Both the position numbers and the translations under genes were made by a program. Below are positions 26,721 through 39,961 of a stretch of 64,000 bases of DNA, one piece after another (position 1 is the stretch's first letter; the number at the start of each line of letters is the position of its first letter). Origin of the DNA: Whitmania pigra (taxonomy: Eukaryota; Annelida; Clitellata; Hirudinida; Haemopidae); the NCBI GenBank assembly GCA_021613335.1, contig JAJTWR010000341.1, positions 1,020,001-1,084,000 of the forward strand, in the 5' to 3' direction. Under the pieces are notes generated by a model. That model was given only the letters and a program-made list of their open reading frames with translations, had not been told where the DNA came from and did no database searches.

Positions 26721-27904
26721 TTTGAACGTTTCTGAGAAAGTAAGTAATTATCGCAAACAAAAATAAATAACCACTGGTATATCGGTGGCTCAATGCCGCA
26801 CTTTCCTTTAAATTAGCTACGAACGATATTAAATATTATATTTATTTTATTTTAATTACAAAATAAAATTTTGTAAAAATTTAACCAATTATTTTAAATT
26901 CAGTTATTAGCTGCGCTCAATCTTGCTCGATTCCTCGCCAAATGTTTTAATAAATCACTTATTGGCGGGAGTTTTCTACCTCATTCTTACAAAATTCCCA
27001 TTCACAAATAAAACACAAAACAAATGTCGAATTTTGGGATACCATTTCTTACCGCCCTATATCTGACCTATCAGATATAATTAAACTACTGGTAAGACTG
27101 ATTCTTGTCAGTCATTCTTGAATTACGAAATATCTCAACTAGGGCTGCAAACGATTAAAATGTTTTTGATCGATTAATCAAAATTTCTTTCTGATCGATT
27201 ACATTTGATTATTTATAACGCACGAATATTTCCAACTTTTGTTAGTCGATCTTAGTCTATTAGTCATTGTGCTAATAAACAAATTTCTAGATTATCAACA
27301 ATTTTTATTCCACATAAAAAAGGGTTTAAACTCATGTTTTAAAAGAAAAATATTCAAGTTTGCACTGTAACTAAAGGATCAATATAAATGTCATATGTAA
27401 ATTAACAACAACGTAAGAAACTCCACATATAGTTAATTTAAAAGTGATATTTATAAATATATATTTACATTAAGAGAACATTATTTTATGAGAAATAACC
27501 TAAAATTACGCTTGCAATCTAAGACAGTACTTCCTTTTGCCCCAACAACGGTATACCGTCTTATGTCAATTTCAGCGCTCCAGAATACAGTCAAAACCAA
27601 CCAAAGCAAGGACAATAAGCTAATTTTGCAGTTACAGTTTTTCTTGTATACTTTTTAACTACCAGTTATTCAAGACATTTAACATAACGTCTTCTAATTT
27701 CTTGAAATCAAAAAAAATAATTTAAGAAAATGTTTCATTTAATACATATAATAAAGCATTGCGCCTAGAAAAGGCAAAAATTATTATTGTTATTTCTCGT
27801 ATTTGTGTACTGCAGAGTGAATTTGCTAATTTCCTCTAATGAAATATAGTTATTGTGATTTATGTCAACATTAGCAAATTAGTTTTCTTGAAGTTTTCAT
27901 TGCA

Positions 27905-28775
27905 ATCGATACCATTAGCAGGTTCTTCCCTTCTCCCCTGATTTCATGAAGACGTTCTACCCACTCATCGAGAGCAACGTCGTCACCGGGTCACTGAAGT
28001 TTATCAACGAATCAGACCCCATATCGGAGTTCATAAGTGAGTCTAAGTTATAAAAAGAATGAATTGAATTGTCACAACTGCTCTTAATCATAAACTGTTT
28101 TTTCATAGACCATTCCTGTCATATATGTACATATAACAATTTAATTTTTAAATGCTTCCCCAGCACAACTTCTTTTCAGCCGCAGATTGAGGGACACACT
28201 TCCTGTTTCCAACAAAAGAACAAGATCGGACCACCAATGGTTTTGGATCAGCAGGAATGAAAATGAAAGCACAGTAGAATCTGCAGGCACCCCGGGGCAT
28301 CCACCAGTTCCTCAAGCAGAAGCCCCAAATGTGGAAACGCCTCTTCAGCAACCAGCCCTTGTTGGGGAAGGGAGACCAGCAACGTCCAGAAGTGGAAGAC
28401 CAATCAAGCCCCTCTGTCGGTATGGTTTTGACTGAACTCCAAGCTTGGAAAGGAGATGTCATATATGTACGTATAACATTTTAATTTGTCTTTGTTTTTA
28501 TTGACGTCGCGGGCGCGCTTCCGCTTTCGGTTGTTCTCGATGTAAATAAACTCGCTTAAACACGACAATTCCAAAGCAATCTTTGGCACCTCACAAGAAG
28601 CTTGAACTGCATAGATACCACAAAATCAGCCCATGTCGACAGTTTTGTTTTAAAATCTCGTTTATCAACTTTTTAACCGTTTATTTACTCTAAACAAGAC
28701 ATTGGTCATAATAATTTGCATTTATCCGAGTTTTTGAGTGTCTTGTGTATCCTGGTAGGACGTTATTTATTTATT
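27905..28775 (+). pseudogene. Duplicated NELF-C/D 3' end, broken
   Basis: 27905-28075 matches exon 15 of NELF-C/D and its donor region: [14 protein letters not shown], then [11 protein letters not shown], with short deletions near the exon start. 28568-28775 matches the last exon (GCACCTCACAAGAAGCTTGA) and the 3' flank as far as TTTGCATTTATCCGA. A 451-bp LTR relic splits the last exon. No upstream exons are present, so this cannot make NELF-C/D. It shows that the array duplication once included the end of the neighbouring gene. Confidence 0.9.
28117..28567 (+). mobile_element. Deleted LTR retrotransposon in the NELF-C/D copy
   Basis: Flanked by the 5-bp duplication ATTCC (28112-28116, 28568-28572). 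Both ends start TGTCATATATGTAC; the 3' LTR is about 28457-28567 and ends CACGACA. Just before it are a purine tract (TTGGAAAGGAGA) and a short coding remnant ending GRPIKPLCRYGFD, typical of the C-terminus of LTR-element polyproteins. Most of the interior is gone. Confidence 0.75.
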
Positions 28776-29036
28776 TATTTGATTATAGTCCGTTGCATAA
28801 CTCAGATGATTTGGACTTTAATTAGTGTTAGTAAAGTTAGAAAAAATAAAAAGCATTAGAATAATAAAATGCATTAATTAATTATAGTAAAATTGTAAAG
28901 GGCTTAGAGTAAGCCACTTCTGTTTTTGCAGATCCACAGATAAATGACGTCCACATTTGCTGGATTGCTAAGCATGGACGTCATGTTGGATAGATTTGTA
29001 TACAATCTGATTTCTCTCCTCAGGGTAGACTGGGCT
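28764..29036 (-). mobile_element. 5'-truncated LINE 3' end
   Basis: Flanked by the 11-bp duplication TGGTAGGACGT (28753-28763, 29037-29047). The minus strand encodes STLRREIRLYTNLSNMTS and onward to SGLL and a stop, related to the relic at 22640. A 3'UTR follows, ending TCCAAATCATCTGAGTTATG, CAACGGACTATAATC and an (AAAT)n tail. That tail is also carried by the SINEs. Confidence 0.78.
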
Positions 29037-29069
29037 TGGTAGGACGTGAACGATCCACCATTTATATAT

Positions 29070-31738
29070 AGTGCGGGGTTCTGCTGAATTCGAAGTTCTC
29101 AACCTCAAATTCAACACCCGCAAATCATCATTCATAATCTCATCCATCTATCGCCCTCCCGGGCCCGTCACGCTTTCATTCCTAACCGCTTTCGAAGAAC
29201 ATATCGACTTCATCTCATCACACGACATCCCCTTCGTCATCTGCGGCGACTTCAACGCACCTGGCACAAGGACAAAGATTCACCACCTCCTGGAGGAATC
29301 AATCGAGTCTCACGGACTCACACAGCATGTCGCCGCCCCAACCCACACCCATGGCCACATACTCGATCTTCTCATCACGCCATCATCTCACAACCTCCTC
29401 TCCAACATTAACATAACTGATGTGACGTATTCCGATCATCATCTCATATCGTCCAATATCTCAGTGGAGAAACCCCAACCCTCGGTTCGTGCCATTCACC
29501 GTCGCCGACTCAACAGCATTGACTGGGATACCTTCGAGAGGGACCTCCTCTCAGTCTCCGAAGAGCTCCACTCATGCGACCTAGACGCCGAAGGGTTCGC
29601 CACTCTCCTCAACAGAAAGCTAGAGCACATCCTCGACGAACACGCCCCCTTCAAGAAGCTGACCGTCCGCGTGGGCCAGTACTCAAACAACCAGCTCTCC
29701 AACGAAGCTATTGAAGCCAAGAAACGTTGCCGACGCTTGGAACGTCTATATCTTCGCAAACGTACAGCAGCTACCAAACAGGAGTACAAATCCGCAAAGG
29801 ACGCCGCCAGGCGGGCCATCCTCAACTCCAGGGCACCTTCTATCAGGGAGGAACTCAGCTCCAACGCCAATCCACGTTCCATGTGGCGCTCACTTCATAG
29901 CCTATTGCACAGCAACCCTCGTCAACACTACTCCGACGCTGAGTGCCAGTCTCTCGTCACCTCATTTAATGCATTTTTTATCTCAAAAATAGCCAACATT
30001 CATCAGTCAATCGCCAATACACTTTCTTCATCATCTATCTCATCCCTTCCAGCCAGGCAGTTCACCGGCACGCCTCTTTCGACTCTCCCTCCTGTCTCGC
30101 CTATAGAAGTCTTGAAAGCCATTCGAGCTCTGCCCAACAAAACCTCCCCGCTAGATCCTTTCCCAACCCCTCTACTAAAAAAGTATTCTCCCATTCTAGC
30201 TCCAACCCTCTCCAAACTCGCTAACATTTCCTTTAGCTCCGGTGTCTTCCCTTCCATCTTTAAGCGCGCGCAGGTACTCCCTTTGCTGAAAAAACCAGGC
30301 CTCGACCCTAGCTCCCCGTCTAATTATAGACCAATCTCTAACCTCTCCACTATATCAAAACTACTAGAAAGGCTCACCCTTTCTAGAATCAGTCCCCATA
30401 TTACCAAGTCCTCTAACTTCTCTCTATTCCAATCTGACTATAGACCTGGTTTCTCCACAGAGACCGCTCTTTCCCATATTTTCAACAATATATCTAACAT
30501 TTGTGGGAATCGCAACTGCCCCGTTATGGTCGGTCTAGACCTGTCGGCAGCCTTCGACACCATCAACCACAGCATATTGTTAGATAGACTCCACTCCGAC
30601 TTTGGCATTGAAGGCCTCGCGCTTTCTTGGCTTCAATCCTACCTCTCCAATAGATCCCAATACGTCAAGCTGGGCTGCCATACCTCCTCTTCTGTCGATC
30701 TCCTTGCTGGAGTCCCCCAGGGCTCCGTCCTGGGACCCCTACTTTTCACTACTTATACTTCACCCCTGTCTGACATCGTCAAAATTTTTGACGTGTCTTT
30801 CCACCAATACGCAGATGACACGAGTCTCTACTCTGTCCTCTCCAGCGACAGCGTCTCTGCTCAATTGGACAATCTGCGAAGGTGCACAGACGCCATTAAC
30901 GACTGGCACCTCGTAAATTTCCTTCAACTTAACTCTCAAAAGTCCGAAATAATGTTTATCGGCACTCCTCTTCAACTGAGAAACCTATCCCCCCCATCCT
31001 CAATAAATATCGCTGGCACCCTTCTTCCTTCTTCTTCTACCCTAAAACTTCTCGGCGTTACTTTTGACTCCCATCTCAGCTTTAAATAACATGCCTCCTC
31101 CATAGCAAAATCTTGCAATCACCTCATCTGGGCTATACGACACATCCGCCCACTCCTCTCGGTCGACATGACTGCTGCTCTCGTACGCAGCCTGGTCCTC
31201 TCCCGCCTTGACTACTGCAACTCCCTCCTGTATGGCGCTCCAGCCTCTCTTACCCTCTCCTTTCAGCGCATTCAAAACAAGTTAGCCAAACTTGTTCTTC
31301 TTAATCCCAATCTCAACAGCTCCGAGGCCCTGACACAACTACACTGGCTACCCATCCATCTTCGCATCATCTACAAAATATCTCTGCTCACTTATCGCAC
31401 ATTAACCACATCCAACCCCCCTTATCTCCATCATCTCATTCGCCACCGTCACATCCCCGATCACCTCCACTCATCTTCTATAGTTCATCTTCACCAACCA
31501 GTTCACAAATCATCCAGAGTTAACTGAGGCTTCTCTCATGCCTCGCCCGCCGTCTGGAACAGCCTGCCCCCCATCATCCGGTCTCAGCCCACGCTCGAGC
31601 TCCTCAAGCGCCAGCTGAAGACCTATCTCTTCAAAAAATTCCTCGAATACCCAAGGCGCCTCTGACGGTATGCCTAAGGCGCCTCTGACGCTATGCCTAA
31701 GGCGCCATACAAATAAACTATTATTATTATTATATATC
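29070..31738 (+). mobile_element. L2/CR1-like LINE, nearly full ORF2, decayed
   Basis: Inserted in the unit spacer at CCACCATTTATATA. It starts inside the apurinic endonuclease domain (SSIYRPPG, ICGDFNAPG, TYSDHHLI). The RT follows with NYRPISNLS, GLDLSAAFDTINH, AGVPQGSVLGPLLF and the catalytic YADD box. In-frame stops occur at 31087-31089 (glutamate in the 6.3-kb copy) and 31525-31527. The frame otherwise continues to PRRL near 31664. A (TTA)n tail closes the element at about 31735. No ORF1 is present. Immobile by itself. Confidence 0.92.
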
Positions 31739-31939
31739 GATGGCGCTCCAGGGCAGTGTATGCTGCATGCGAACACGACTGTTATTACCACCGCATGCAG
31801 GAACGCCACCCATTCGTCCAATCTTCACGTGGTTTAATTAAAAACTTTTTGAATATCTTTAAACTATCGATTTATTTATTCAATTTTTTCAATGCTCATG
31901 CACATGGCCAATAATTTTGTTTTATTGTGTGAGCTGGGT

Positions 31940-34900
31940 ATAACATAACATAACATAACATAACAATTATTTATAGTGGTTAAGAAGACCTGGATCTGTG
32001 TAATAACCACTCTTTTTAGTCCTAATATCCGAATTTACTTAAATATATTTTGAATTTATCTATTGTGTCAGCATGGATGGTTTCCTTATCTAGTTTATTC
32101 CATAAGGAAACCACCCTTGAACTGAAATAATTGTTTTTCAAGTTTCCCGAAGCCTTCCTGTATAATTTACAATCGTGCCCTCTAGTAGAAACACTTTTTG
32201 TGGCTTCGAAAAACTGTTCAGGCAAAAGGCCTTCCCTTCCCGATAAAATTTTGAATGCCTCGATGAGGTCCCCTCTATTTCTTCTCTTTTCCAGAGTCGT
32301 TAATTTACATCTATTTAATCTTTCCTCGTAACTAAGCTTTCCAAAACCATCTATCATCCTGGTTGCCCTTCTTTGTACTCTTTCCAACATCTCTACATCC
32401 TTCCTCAGATGAGGGTTCCATACTTGCACACAGTACTCAAGGTGTGGCCTTACTAATGCCTTATACAATCTCAGTATTACATCCTTGTTCCTGCTTACTA
32501 CTGTTCTCTTTATCATTCCAAGTACTCTGTTTGCTTTTTTAGCAACTTCCATGCACTGTAGAGATGCTTTTCCATTGTTCTGCATTATTACCCCCAGATC
32601 TCTTTCCTGATTTGACTGCTTCAGAATGCTTCCTCCAAATGCATATTCGACTTTCGTGTTTTTGCTTCCCATATGCATAATGGAGCATTTGCTTACGTTG
32701 AAAAGCATCTGCCAATCTTCTGCCCATTTGAATAACTTGTTAAGATCTTCCTGAAGTGTATCTACATCTTCTTGCTTGCTGACACTTCTTGCTACTTTAG
32801 TGTCGTCAGCAAACTTAGATAACTTAGATCTTATGCCATCATCCAGATCATTTATATATATGCAGAACAGTACAGGTCCAAGCACCGATCCTTGTGGGAC
32901 GCCGCTAAGTACTGGTTGCCACTCTGAATAAATTCCTCCTATGCCTACCTTCTGTCTCCTATCTGTCAACCAGTTTGTAAACCAATGTAATAGTTTGCCT
33001 TCAATCCCACATGCACCGAGCTTTTTTTGAAGCCTTTGATGGGGCACCTTGTCAAATGCTTTTGCGAAGTCTAGGTACACTACATCTACAGTCTTGTCAT
33101 GATCAACCCACTCATAAATTTCTTCAAAAAACTCAAGTAGGTTGGTAAGACACGATCTGTTCTTAGTAAAACCATGTTGGCTCTTTCCAATCACATCGTT
33201 TCTTCCAAAAAAAGTTGATACAGCCTCTTTGATCATTCTTTCCATTACCTTGCAAACTATAGAAGTTAAGCTTACTGGCCTGTAGTTGGATGGCAAACCC
33301 CTACTTCCCTTTTTGAATAGAGGAACTACTATTGCATCTTTCCAATCTCTTGGTATTGTTCCTGAATCAAACGATTTGACAAATAAGATTGCCAATGCTT
33401 CTCCTATAGCTGTTCTTGTCTCATATAGTAGTTTAGGATGTAGGTTGTCTATTCCAGGGCTCTTGTCTACTTTCAAATTTTCCAGTTGCTTAATTACCCC
33501 TGTTTTTGAGAAGTTTACTGTATCTAACTTTATCTCAATCTGTTGGATTCTCCTTGGCAGTTCTGGTATATTCCCTATTGTTTCTTTAGTAGAAACTGAA
33601 CTGAAGTAGCTATTTAATATATTGGCTGTTTCCTCTACTGAATCAACTGTTTGCCCCTCACTATTTTGTAATGGTCCAATTTTGTCCCTTACTTTTTGTT
33701 TACATCTAACGTATCTGAAAAAGCTCTTGCTATCGCTTTTAACATTCTTTGCTAATTTGTTCTCATATTCTAGTAATGCTTTTTTATTAATTCTGTTTGA
33801 TGCATTCCTTTGTTTCTGATATTTTTGTTTTAAATCCTTAAGCTCTCTTTCCTCTTCCTCTCCAGAATTTATTTTTGTCATTTCTCGTAATTTCTTCCAT
33901 GCTTTATACTTAGCTCTTTTGCATTTGATGACCTCCTTCGTAAGCCATGGCTGTCTTTTCTGAGTTCTGCCTCTGCTTGGGATATATTTATCTACAACTA
34001 GATTTAGCTCTTTCTTGATTATTGCCCAAGCTTCTTCTACATTAGCAGATTCTATTTTTTTAGCTAGGTTTGTTTTCTCTAACTCATTCCGTATTTTATC
34101 ATAGTCAGCCTTAAAAAAGTTTTTAGAATCTAGGTTCTCTTTTTTTAAATCCTCGTTGTCTAAATAAATGTTCCATCTGACAACTTGATGATCACTTGTT
34201 CCAAAGTGTTCACCAACTGTTAGGCCTTCCACTAAGTTCTCATCTGTTGATAATATCAAATCTAATGTGTTTTTACCTCTTGTGGGATCAGTGATGTGCT
34301 GGAATAAGAAGTTATCATTTGTTACATTTATAAAGTTTATATCCTCAGGTCTTTCTCCTTCTAAAGTGTTCCAGTTAATATGGTAGTTAAAGTCACCCAT
34401 TACTAGCATAAATTCCTTACTGGCTTTGTATAATATCTCATTTAGTCCAGTATCCTCTTTAAAATTTGGTGGCCTGTAGCAAACCCCTAAAAGAAGTTTG
34501 AATTTACCTATGTAAATATCACACCATAAACTCTCTTTAAAGTTTTCATTTTGAAATTCCTTTCTTTCTATTACTTTGATATAATTCTTAATATAAATTA
34601 ATACCCCTCCTGCTCCATGTCCATTTTCTTTCTGTCCCTCTCTGTCTTTCCTTAACATCTCATAGCCATCAATTGCTAGCTCAGAGTTTTGAATACTTTC
34701 TTTTGCCCAAGACTCAGTAATGCCAATTATATCTGGCTCCTCCGTATCGACAATTAGCTCGAGTTCTGTCCTTTTAGTCTTACTAACTATACTTCTAGCA
34801 TTGGCATAAACACATTTCAGAACTCTTACTCTGTCTATATCCTTACTTAAATGATTAATTTCTAATCTTACCTCCTCCTCAGCTTTTCCAGCTTCATGTT

Positions 34901-35045
34901 GCCTGGTTGGCCCTTCACTCTGAAAATGTAGTCCCCCGACTGATCTTCAGCTTGCTTTTTCTTCGCCTCTTCCAACAATTTCTTGCATTGCTCTCTTTCT
35001 GCTTTAGTCAAATCATGGCAGACAGAGATGCCTTTGAATTTGCTT
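31940..35045 (-). mobile_element. CR1-like LINE with ORF1 remnant and open ORF2
   Basis: Minus strand. The 3' tail is a (TTATG)n run at 31940-31966. ORF2 ends at 32022 and is open upstream past 34658. Its first conserved words are NARSIVSKTKRTELELIV and IIGITESWAKE, so the true start is near 34860. Domains in order: endonuclease (VCYRPPN, VMGDFNYHINW, GTSDHQVV), RT (NYRPVSLTS, YLDFAKAFDKVPHQRL, SGVPQGSVLGPVLF, FADD), then the C-terminal domain. About 34868-35045 encodes the end of ORF1 (SKFKGISVCHDLTKAEREQC, then FRVKGQPGNMK). The element is 5'-truncated in ORF1. ORF2 shows no stop over roughly 940 codons, so it may be recent. Confidence 0.92.
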
Positions 35046-35310
35046 TCTGCAGTTCGCAGTATAAATAACAAAGCCAACAAACACTGGAACCGAAACGACC
35101 TTCTCATTCGAACACAAACAATAGGCAATTTTTGTTTTTTAAAAGTTCGCCCAATATTCACCCAGACCCAAAATTAACTAAAGAATATGGATAACCAATA
35201 TAGTTATAAGCAGAATATCATTAATATTTGTAATACAATGCAATGACTTTCTGCCGGCGCTAAATAACTGAACGTATTATCTTTTACTAACCCTGGGAGC
35301 CGCTGAACGT

Positions 35311-35665
35311 TCAAACTTGTTGCCAAAAATGAAGATGTTCATGAAACCAACAATAAAATACCATCAATGTTACCAGGTCCAGTCACTGAATACAAGTCAA
35401 TCGATACCGTTGTAGATTCTGATGAGGTTGTCAATTTCCCATAAGAGTTCTTAAACTCACTGGACCCAGCTGAACCTCGACACACCATAACTTTGCACTA
35501 GGCGTTATGTTAAATTTTTGTTGGACAATTACATTGAATCAATTATCTTAACGGGAAAAGGAAAAGAATTAACAGTTTTTATCCCACGCATACCCCTTAT
35601 TCCCAAAAATATTTTTTTTTAACTTCAACAGATTGCAATTTCCAGTAAGACTTGCAGTCTCGATA
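35311..35665 (+). pseudogene. Helitron helicase (Pif1-like) relic
   Basis: Reads KNEDVHETNNKIPSMLPG, EYKSIDTVVDSDEVVNFP, a stop, EFLNSLDP, and then after frame changes [18 protein letters not shown] and [13 protein letters not shown]. These are the conserved C-terminal motifs of Helitron Rep/helicase proteins in the right order. Several stops and shifts make it dead. It lies in unit spacer between copies 4 and 5. Confidence 0.8.
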
Positions 35666-36821
35666 ACTATAAATAAGTCACAGGGGCGATCTATTAAATA
35701 CTGTGGAGTGGACTTGAGATCTTGCTCCAAGGGGTCAAATTAAGAAAGTTGTTTATAACCAAGTATTGTGTTAATTCATATTAATAAAAAGTCAAAAAAC
35801 AGCTAGTTTTATTAATACAAATAATCAATGCAAAGATATTAGTGAATAAGCAAAAATATCATACATTAAATCTTTAACCTTCATAAATTTGCAAATTGGT
35901 AAGTAGATTGGTCTCTTTACTGCAATAAACATTATTATTAAATTTCTTTCTGATCGATTAAATTTGATTATGTATAACGCACGTATATTTCCAACTTTTT
36001 TTAGCCGATCTTGTTGCATTAGTCATTGTGCAATACATGCAGTCATCCAACATTGGCTTGCTAGATTATTTAATAGATGGCTAATAAACAAATTTCTAGA
36101 TTATCAACAATTTTTATTCCATATAGCCAAGGGTTTATATGCGTTTAAAAAAAAAATATTCAAGAAATAATCCAAAAATAACACGATAGATGATTCAATG
36201 GCAGAAAATTAATTGTTAAGTTTGCACTGTTATTAAGGAATCAATATAAATGTCATGAAAATTAACAACAACGTAAGAAACTCCACATATCGTTAATTTA
36301 AAAGTGATATCTAAAACCTTAAATTTATTTGTTAGACATCGAATTATTATTTAGTATCGAACAAATCAAATACAAATTATAAATATGCAACTTTAAAAAA
36401 AACATTTTTTTATGGTAAGAGTCAATGCATGTTTGTAAACACCAAGAACGCTAACTTTACTTTATGCGATTATAAACTGATAATATGTGCAGATTTTCAT
36501 TTGTTGGAAATATTATTTTTATTACATGGTTAATTGAAAGCAAAATGCGACATGAAGAGAATAATGCGTTTTCAATAATTAGTAGAACATTTGCAACTGC
36601 ATTTTTATATATAAATTGACCAAAGTAAAATCATAGCCTCGTAAAGAAACGATTAGCCAGCTAAATTCTTTCAAGCCAAGATGTTTCTTAAAAAACCCTA
36701 GGCTCCCATGTCTATCTTGTACAGCTGTGAAATGGATGAGTTAGGATTCAAGGCGATGTAACCCTTCTTAAAATCTTGTAAAGGTTTATGTTCGAGCTGA
36801 ATAATTGTAAATTAAAAATTA

Positions 36822-36919
36822 TTATTATGATTATAAATAGGTTTTATTAAAATAAATTGATTATTTACCATTATTATGATTATAAATAGGTTTTATTAAA
36901 ATAAATTGATTATTTACCA
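36822..36919. repeat. 49-bp perfect direct duplication
   Basis: 36822-36870 and 36871-36919 are the same 49 bases (starting TTATTATGATTATAAATAGG). Other units have one copy at this place. Confidence 0.9.
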
Positions 36920-37471
36920 GTCTCCAGAAATGGTCCTTAGAAAATTGTAACCTATTCTAAAATAAAGATTTATAACTTGGTTAATAACATTAATAAAAAT
37001 AGTCAATGCATATATGTTTGTGAATAAGCTAGAATATCATACCTGTACAATCTCATCTTTAGAAATTTGCAAACTGGTTACTAGATTGGTCACTTTACTG
37101 CGATAAAAATAAATAATATTATTTATTGCAAAACAAGTGAAATTATTCATATATTAATCATACTAACATTATAAAGTGGAGACTCCAAATATCTTTAAAT
37201 GTAGTTATAGCATTCCTAGAAAATATAACGCTATAATTAAAATACCCATTGATCAACAAATTAGACTTTGTTTAAATACGATCTAACACACAATGACTCA
37301 TATTACAGCTACCCCACATTATTTTGGCCAAAATTCCCTGAAACATAAAGTACATTTAGTACTTAATTAAAGATGTTATAAATAACCAATCAGAAAAAAG
37401 ATGAAAAAATTTCGTGTTACTTGATAATCAGGTTACCACTCATACTAAACTAAAAGAATATTATAATATAA

Positions 37472-39166
37472 TTATCTGTCAACCTTCTCAACTTTCATCA
37501 TGTCGCAGCCAGTAAAGAGAAGTGACTTATCTCCGGTTCGATACCTCCAGTCCGACATCATTTTCACCAATTCATAGGTTTTTTGTGCGTATTCATAAAA
37601 AGAGCAGGAGTAATCCATGTACTTCAAACAAGATTGAAAGTCTGTGCGTGATCCAATCTAAGAAATAATAAACTAAAATTAAATACTCAAAATATAGCAT
37701 TTGTTTTGTCTGTCTATATAATGGCTTGTTTGTTTGATTGAATAAATTAATAAACCACTTAAAAAATAAACGAAAAAATAAAAAATATTCCCGTTTTATT
37801 ACATTCTTGGCAACTTGTTTTAAATGTTCTGGAATAACTTCCCCAAAGTTGTAACCAACGTAATTCAACTTATTACCATTTAGTGAATTCATTTCATCTC
37901 TGTTTAATAAAAAACAAGGGATTATTTAGTATCCAAAATCTATTTAAGTACAAAAATATCAGTAGCTCAAAAGTCATCAAATGAAGGTCTTACATTAGCT
38001 TATCTCGAGGAAGAGTCAGGTTTTCAAGTTTAGGCAGGATGTTCACAAGTCTCTGTCCAGGATGAATATTCCAAGGGATTGCAGCTAAGCTTAAAGTTCT
38101 AAATTAACAACACGATTTAGTTCAAAATGCTACAAAGTTGAATGAAATGTTAATGTACATTACCTCAGATTTTTCAAATGCACAATATTCATTTTACTAC
38201 AAAAGCCTTTGTCCTCAACGGTTAGAGATTCTAAAGTTTGGAGAAATTTTAAGGAGTCGATAAAATTCATAATCAACTGCTCTTCCACAAACAAATTTTG
38301 TAAGAAATGATCTCCAAAAAGACAAAGTTTCTTCAAAGAATCAGAACATGACGTAAAATCAAATCTTTTAAAAAGTCGAACTGGTACGGCGAAAACATTA
38401 ATGCAGAGAACTTTCAACTTTGGAAATTTTATCACGGATTGGTTGTGCAATTTTTCTGAAATACTGTCATAACAATAAATACTATTAAATATTATTTATA
38501 ATGAAATACTTTTTAAGATTTAATTATTCAAATTAAAAACACTCTATCATAAAATATTTTAATCATACAATGTGACTACAATGGTTTACTAACTCTACAT
38601 AATGACGTATATGATGATAATCAATCTCAAGAACTTCGATGGTTGAAGAAAACTTTTCAATGACGTCCAACATGGCATCCGTCAAACAACTCGTTCGAAA
38701 ACTCAATCGCTTTATTGGAAGATCTGACTTTTCCATTTGTAACAGATCGTCGAGTGTCAATGCCCTCATCCTTAGGTCAATGTTCATCCAGTTTAAAGCA
38801 TCTCTATTTGAAAGGCATGCTCGTAAGAACTTGGGAGGTATTATCCAGAATATTTCGTTGCTTTTATTTTGGATTTTTTCGAACAACCTCAGAGGTAGAC
38901 AAATATGTTTCTTTAACCCTTTTTTAGTCTATTTTTAGCTCATTGATTGAATTTTGCAAAAAAAAAAACCGTCTATAATTGATTATATTTTAAAAAAAAT
39001 AACACAAATTATTCCGACAATATTTAATTATATCCTGAATTAAACAATTAAATAATGAATGTTTTATCAAACCTCCTCCATCTCCAAAAAATATTCTGTC
39101 AAAATTGATCACAGTACTTCTTAAGAGGCAATCGCTCAAACTTTTGACTTTTATTGTTCTAGACAT
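37472..39166 (-). CDS. LRR protein, array copy 5
   Basis: Exons 39073-39166, 38594-38918, 38164-38463, 37994-38098, 37803-37899, 37472-37657, 1107 bases in frame, 368 aa. One residue shorter in exon 3 (LQNLFVEEQL). N-terminus MSRTIKVKSLSDCLLRST. The segment before the exon-2 donor is HHIRHYVE where others have YTPHYVQ or YRPDYVQ. The most diverged spacer of the array lies downstream, holding two LINEs and a Helitron relic, yet the coding exons stay open. Confidence 0.82.
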
Positions 39167-39961
39167 TTTGAACGATGAGAAAGTAAGTAATTTATCGCAT
39201 ACAGAAATAAATAACCACTGATATGTGGGTGCCTCAAAGCCTTACTGTTCATTAAAATTAGCTATAGACGATATTAAATATTATATTTATTTTAATTTTA
39301 AAATAAAATTTTATAAACATTTAACCAATTATTTTAAATTCAGTTATTTGCTGGGCTCAATCTTACTCATTTCCTCCTCAAATTGTTTAATAAACCACTA
39401 ATTAGCGGGATTTTTCTACTTCAGTCTTACAAAATTCCCATTCACAAATAAAACACAAAACAAATGTCGAATTTTGGGATAACATTTCTTACCGACCTAT
39501 CAGTTATAATTAAACTACTGGTAAGACTGATTCCTGTCAGTCATTCTTGAATTACGAAACATCTCAAATAGGACTGCGAACGATTAAAATGTTTTTGATC
39601 GATTAAATTTGATTATTGGCTTGAAGGAATTCACCTGGCTAGTCGTGGCTTTACGAAGCTTGATTTTACATTGCTAACCAATGGTCATTTTATACATGAA
39701 AATGCAGTTGTAAATTGCAAATGTTCTACTAATTATTGAAAATGGATTGTTCCCTTCATGCCGCATTTTGCTTTCAATTAACCATGTAATAAAAATAATA
39801 TTTCTAATAAATGAAACAGGTATCATCAGGTTATAGTCGCAAAACGTAAATGTAGTGTTTACAATCATACATTAACTTTTAACGTAAGAAAATTTTTCTT
39901 TTGAAATTGCACACTTATAACGTGTAATTGTTTTTTTAATACTTGATAATAATTTGATGTC

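Noticed and set aside
31940..31966. CRISPR-like or regulatory short tandem repeat
   Set aside because: The ATAAC units are the 3' microsatellite tail of the adjacent CR1-like LINE.
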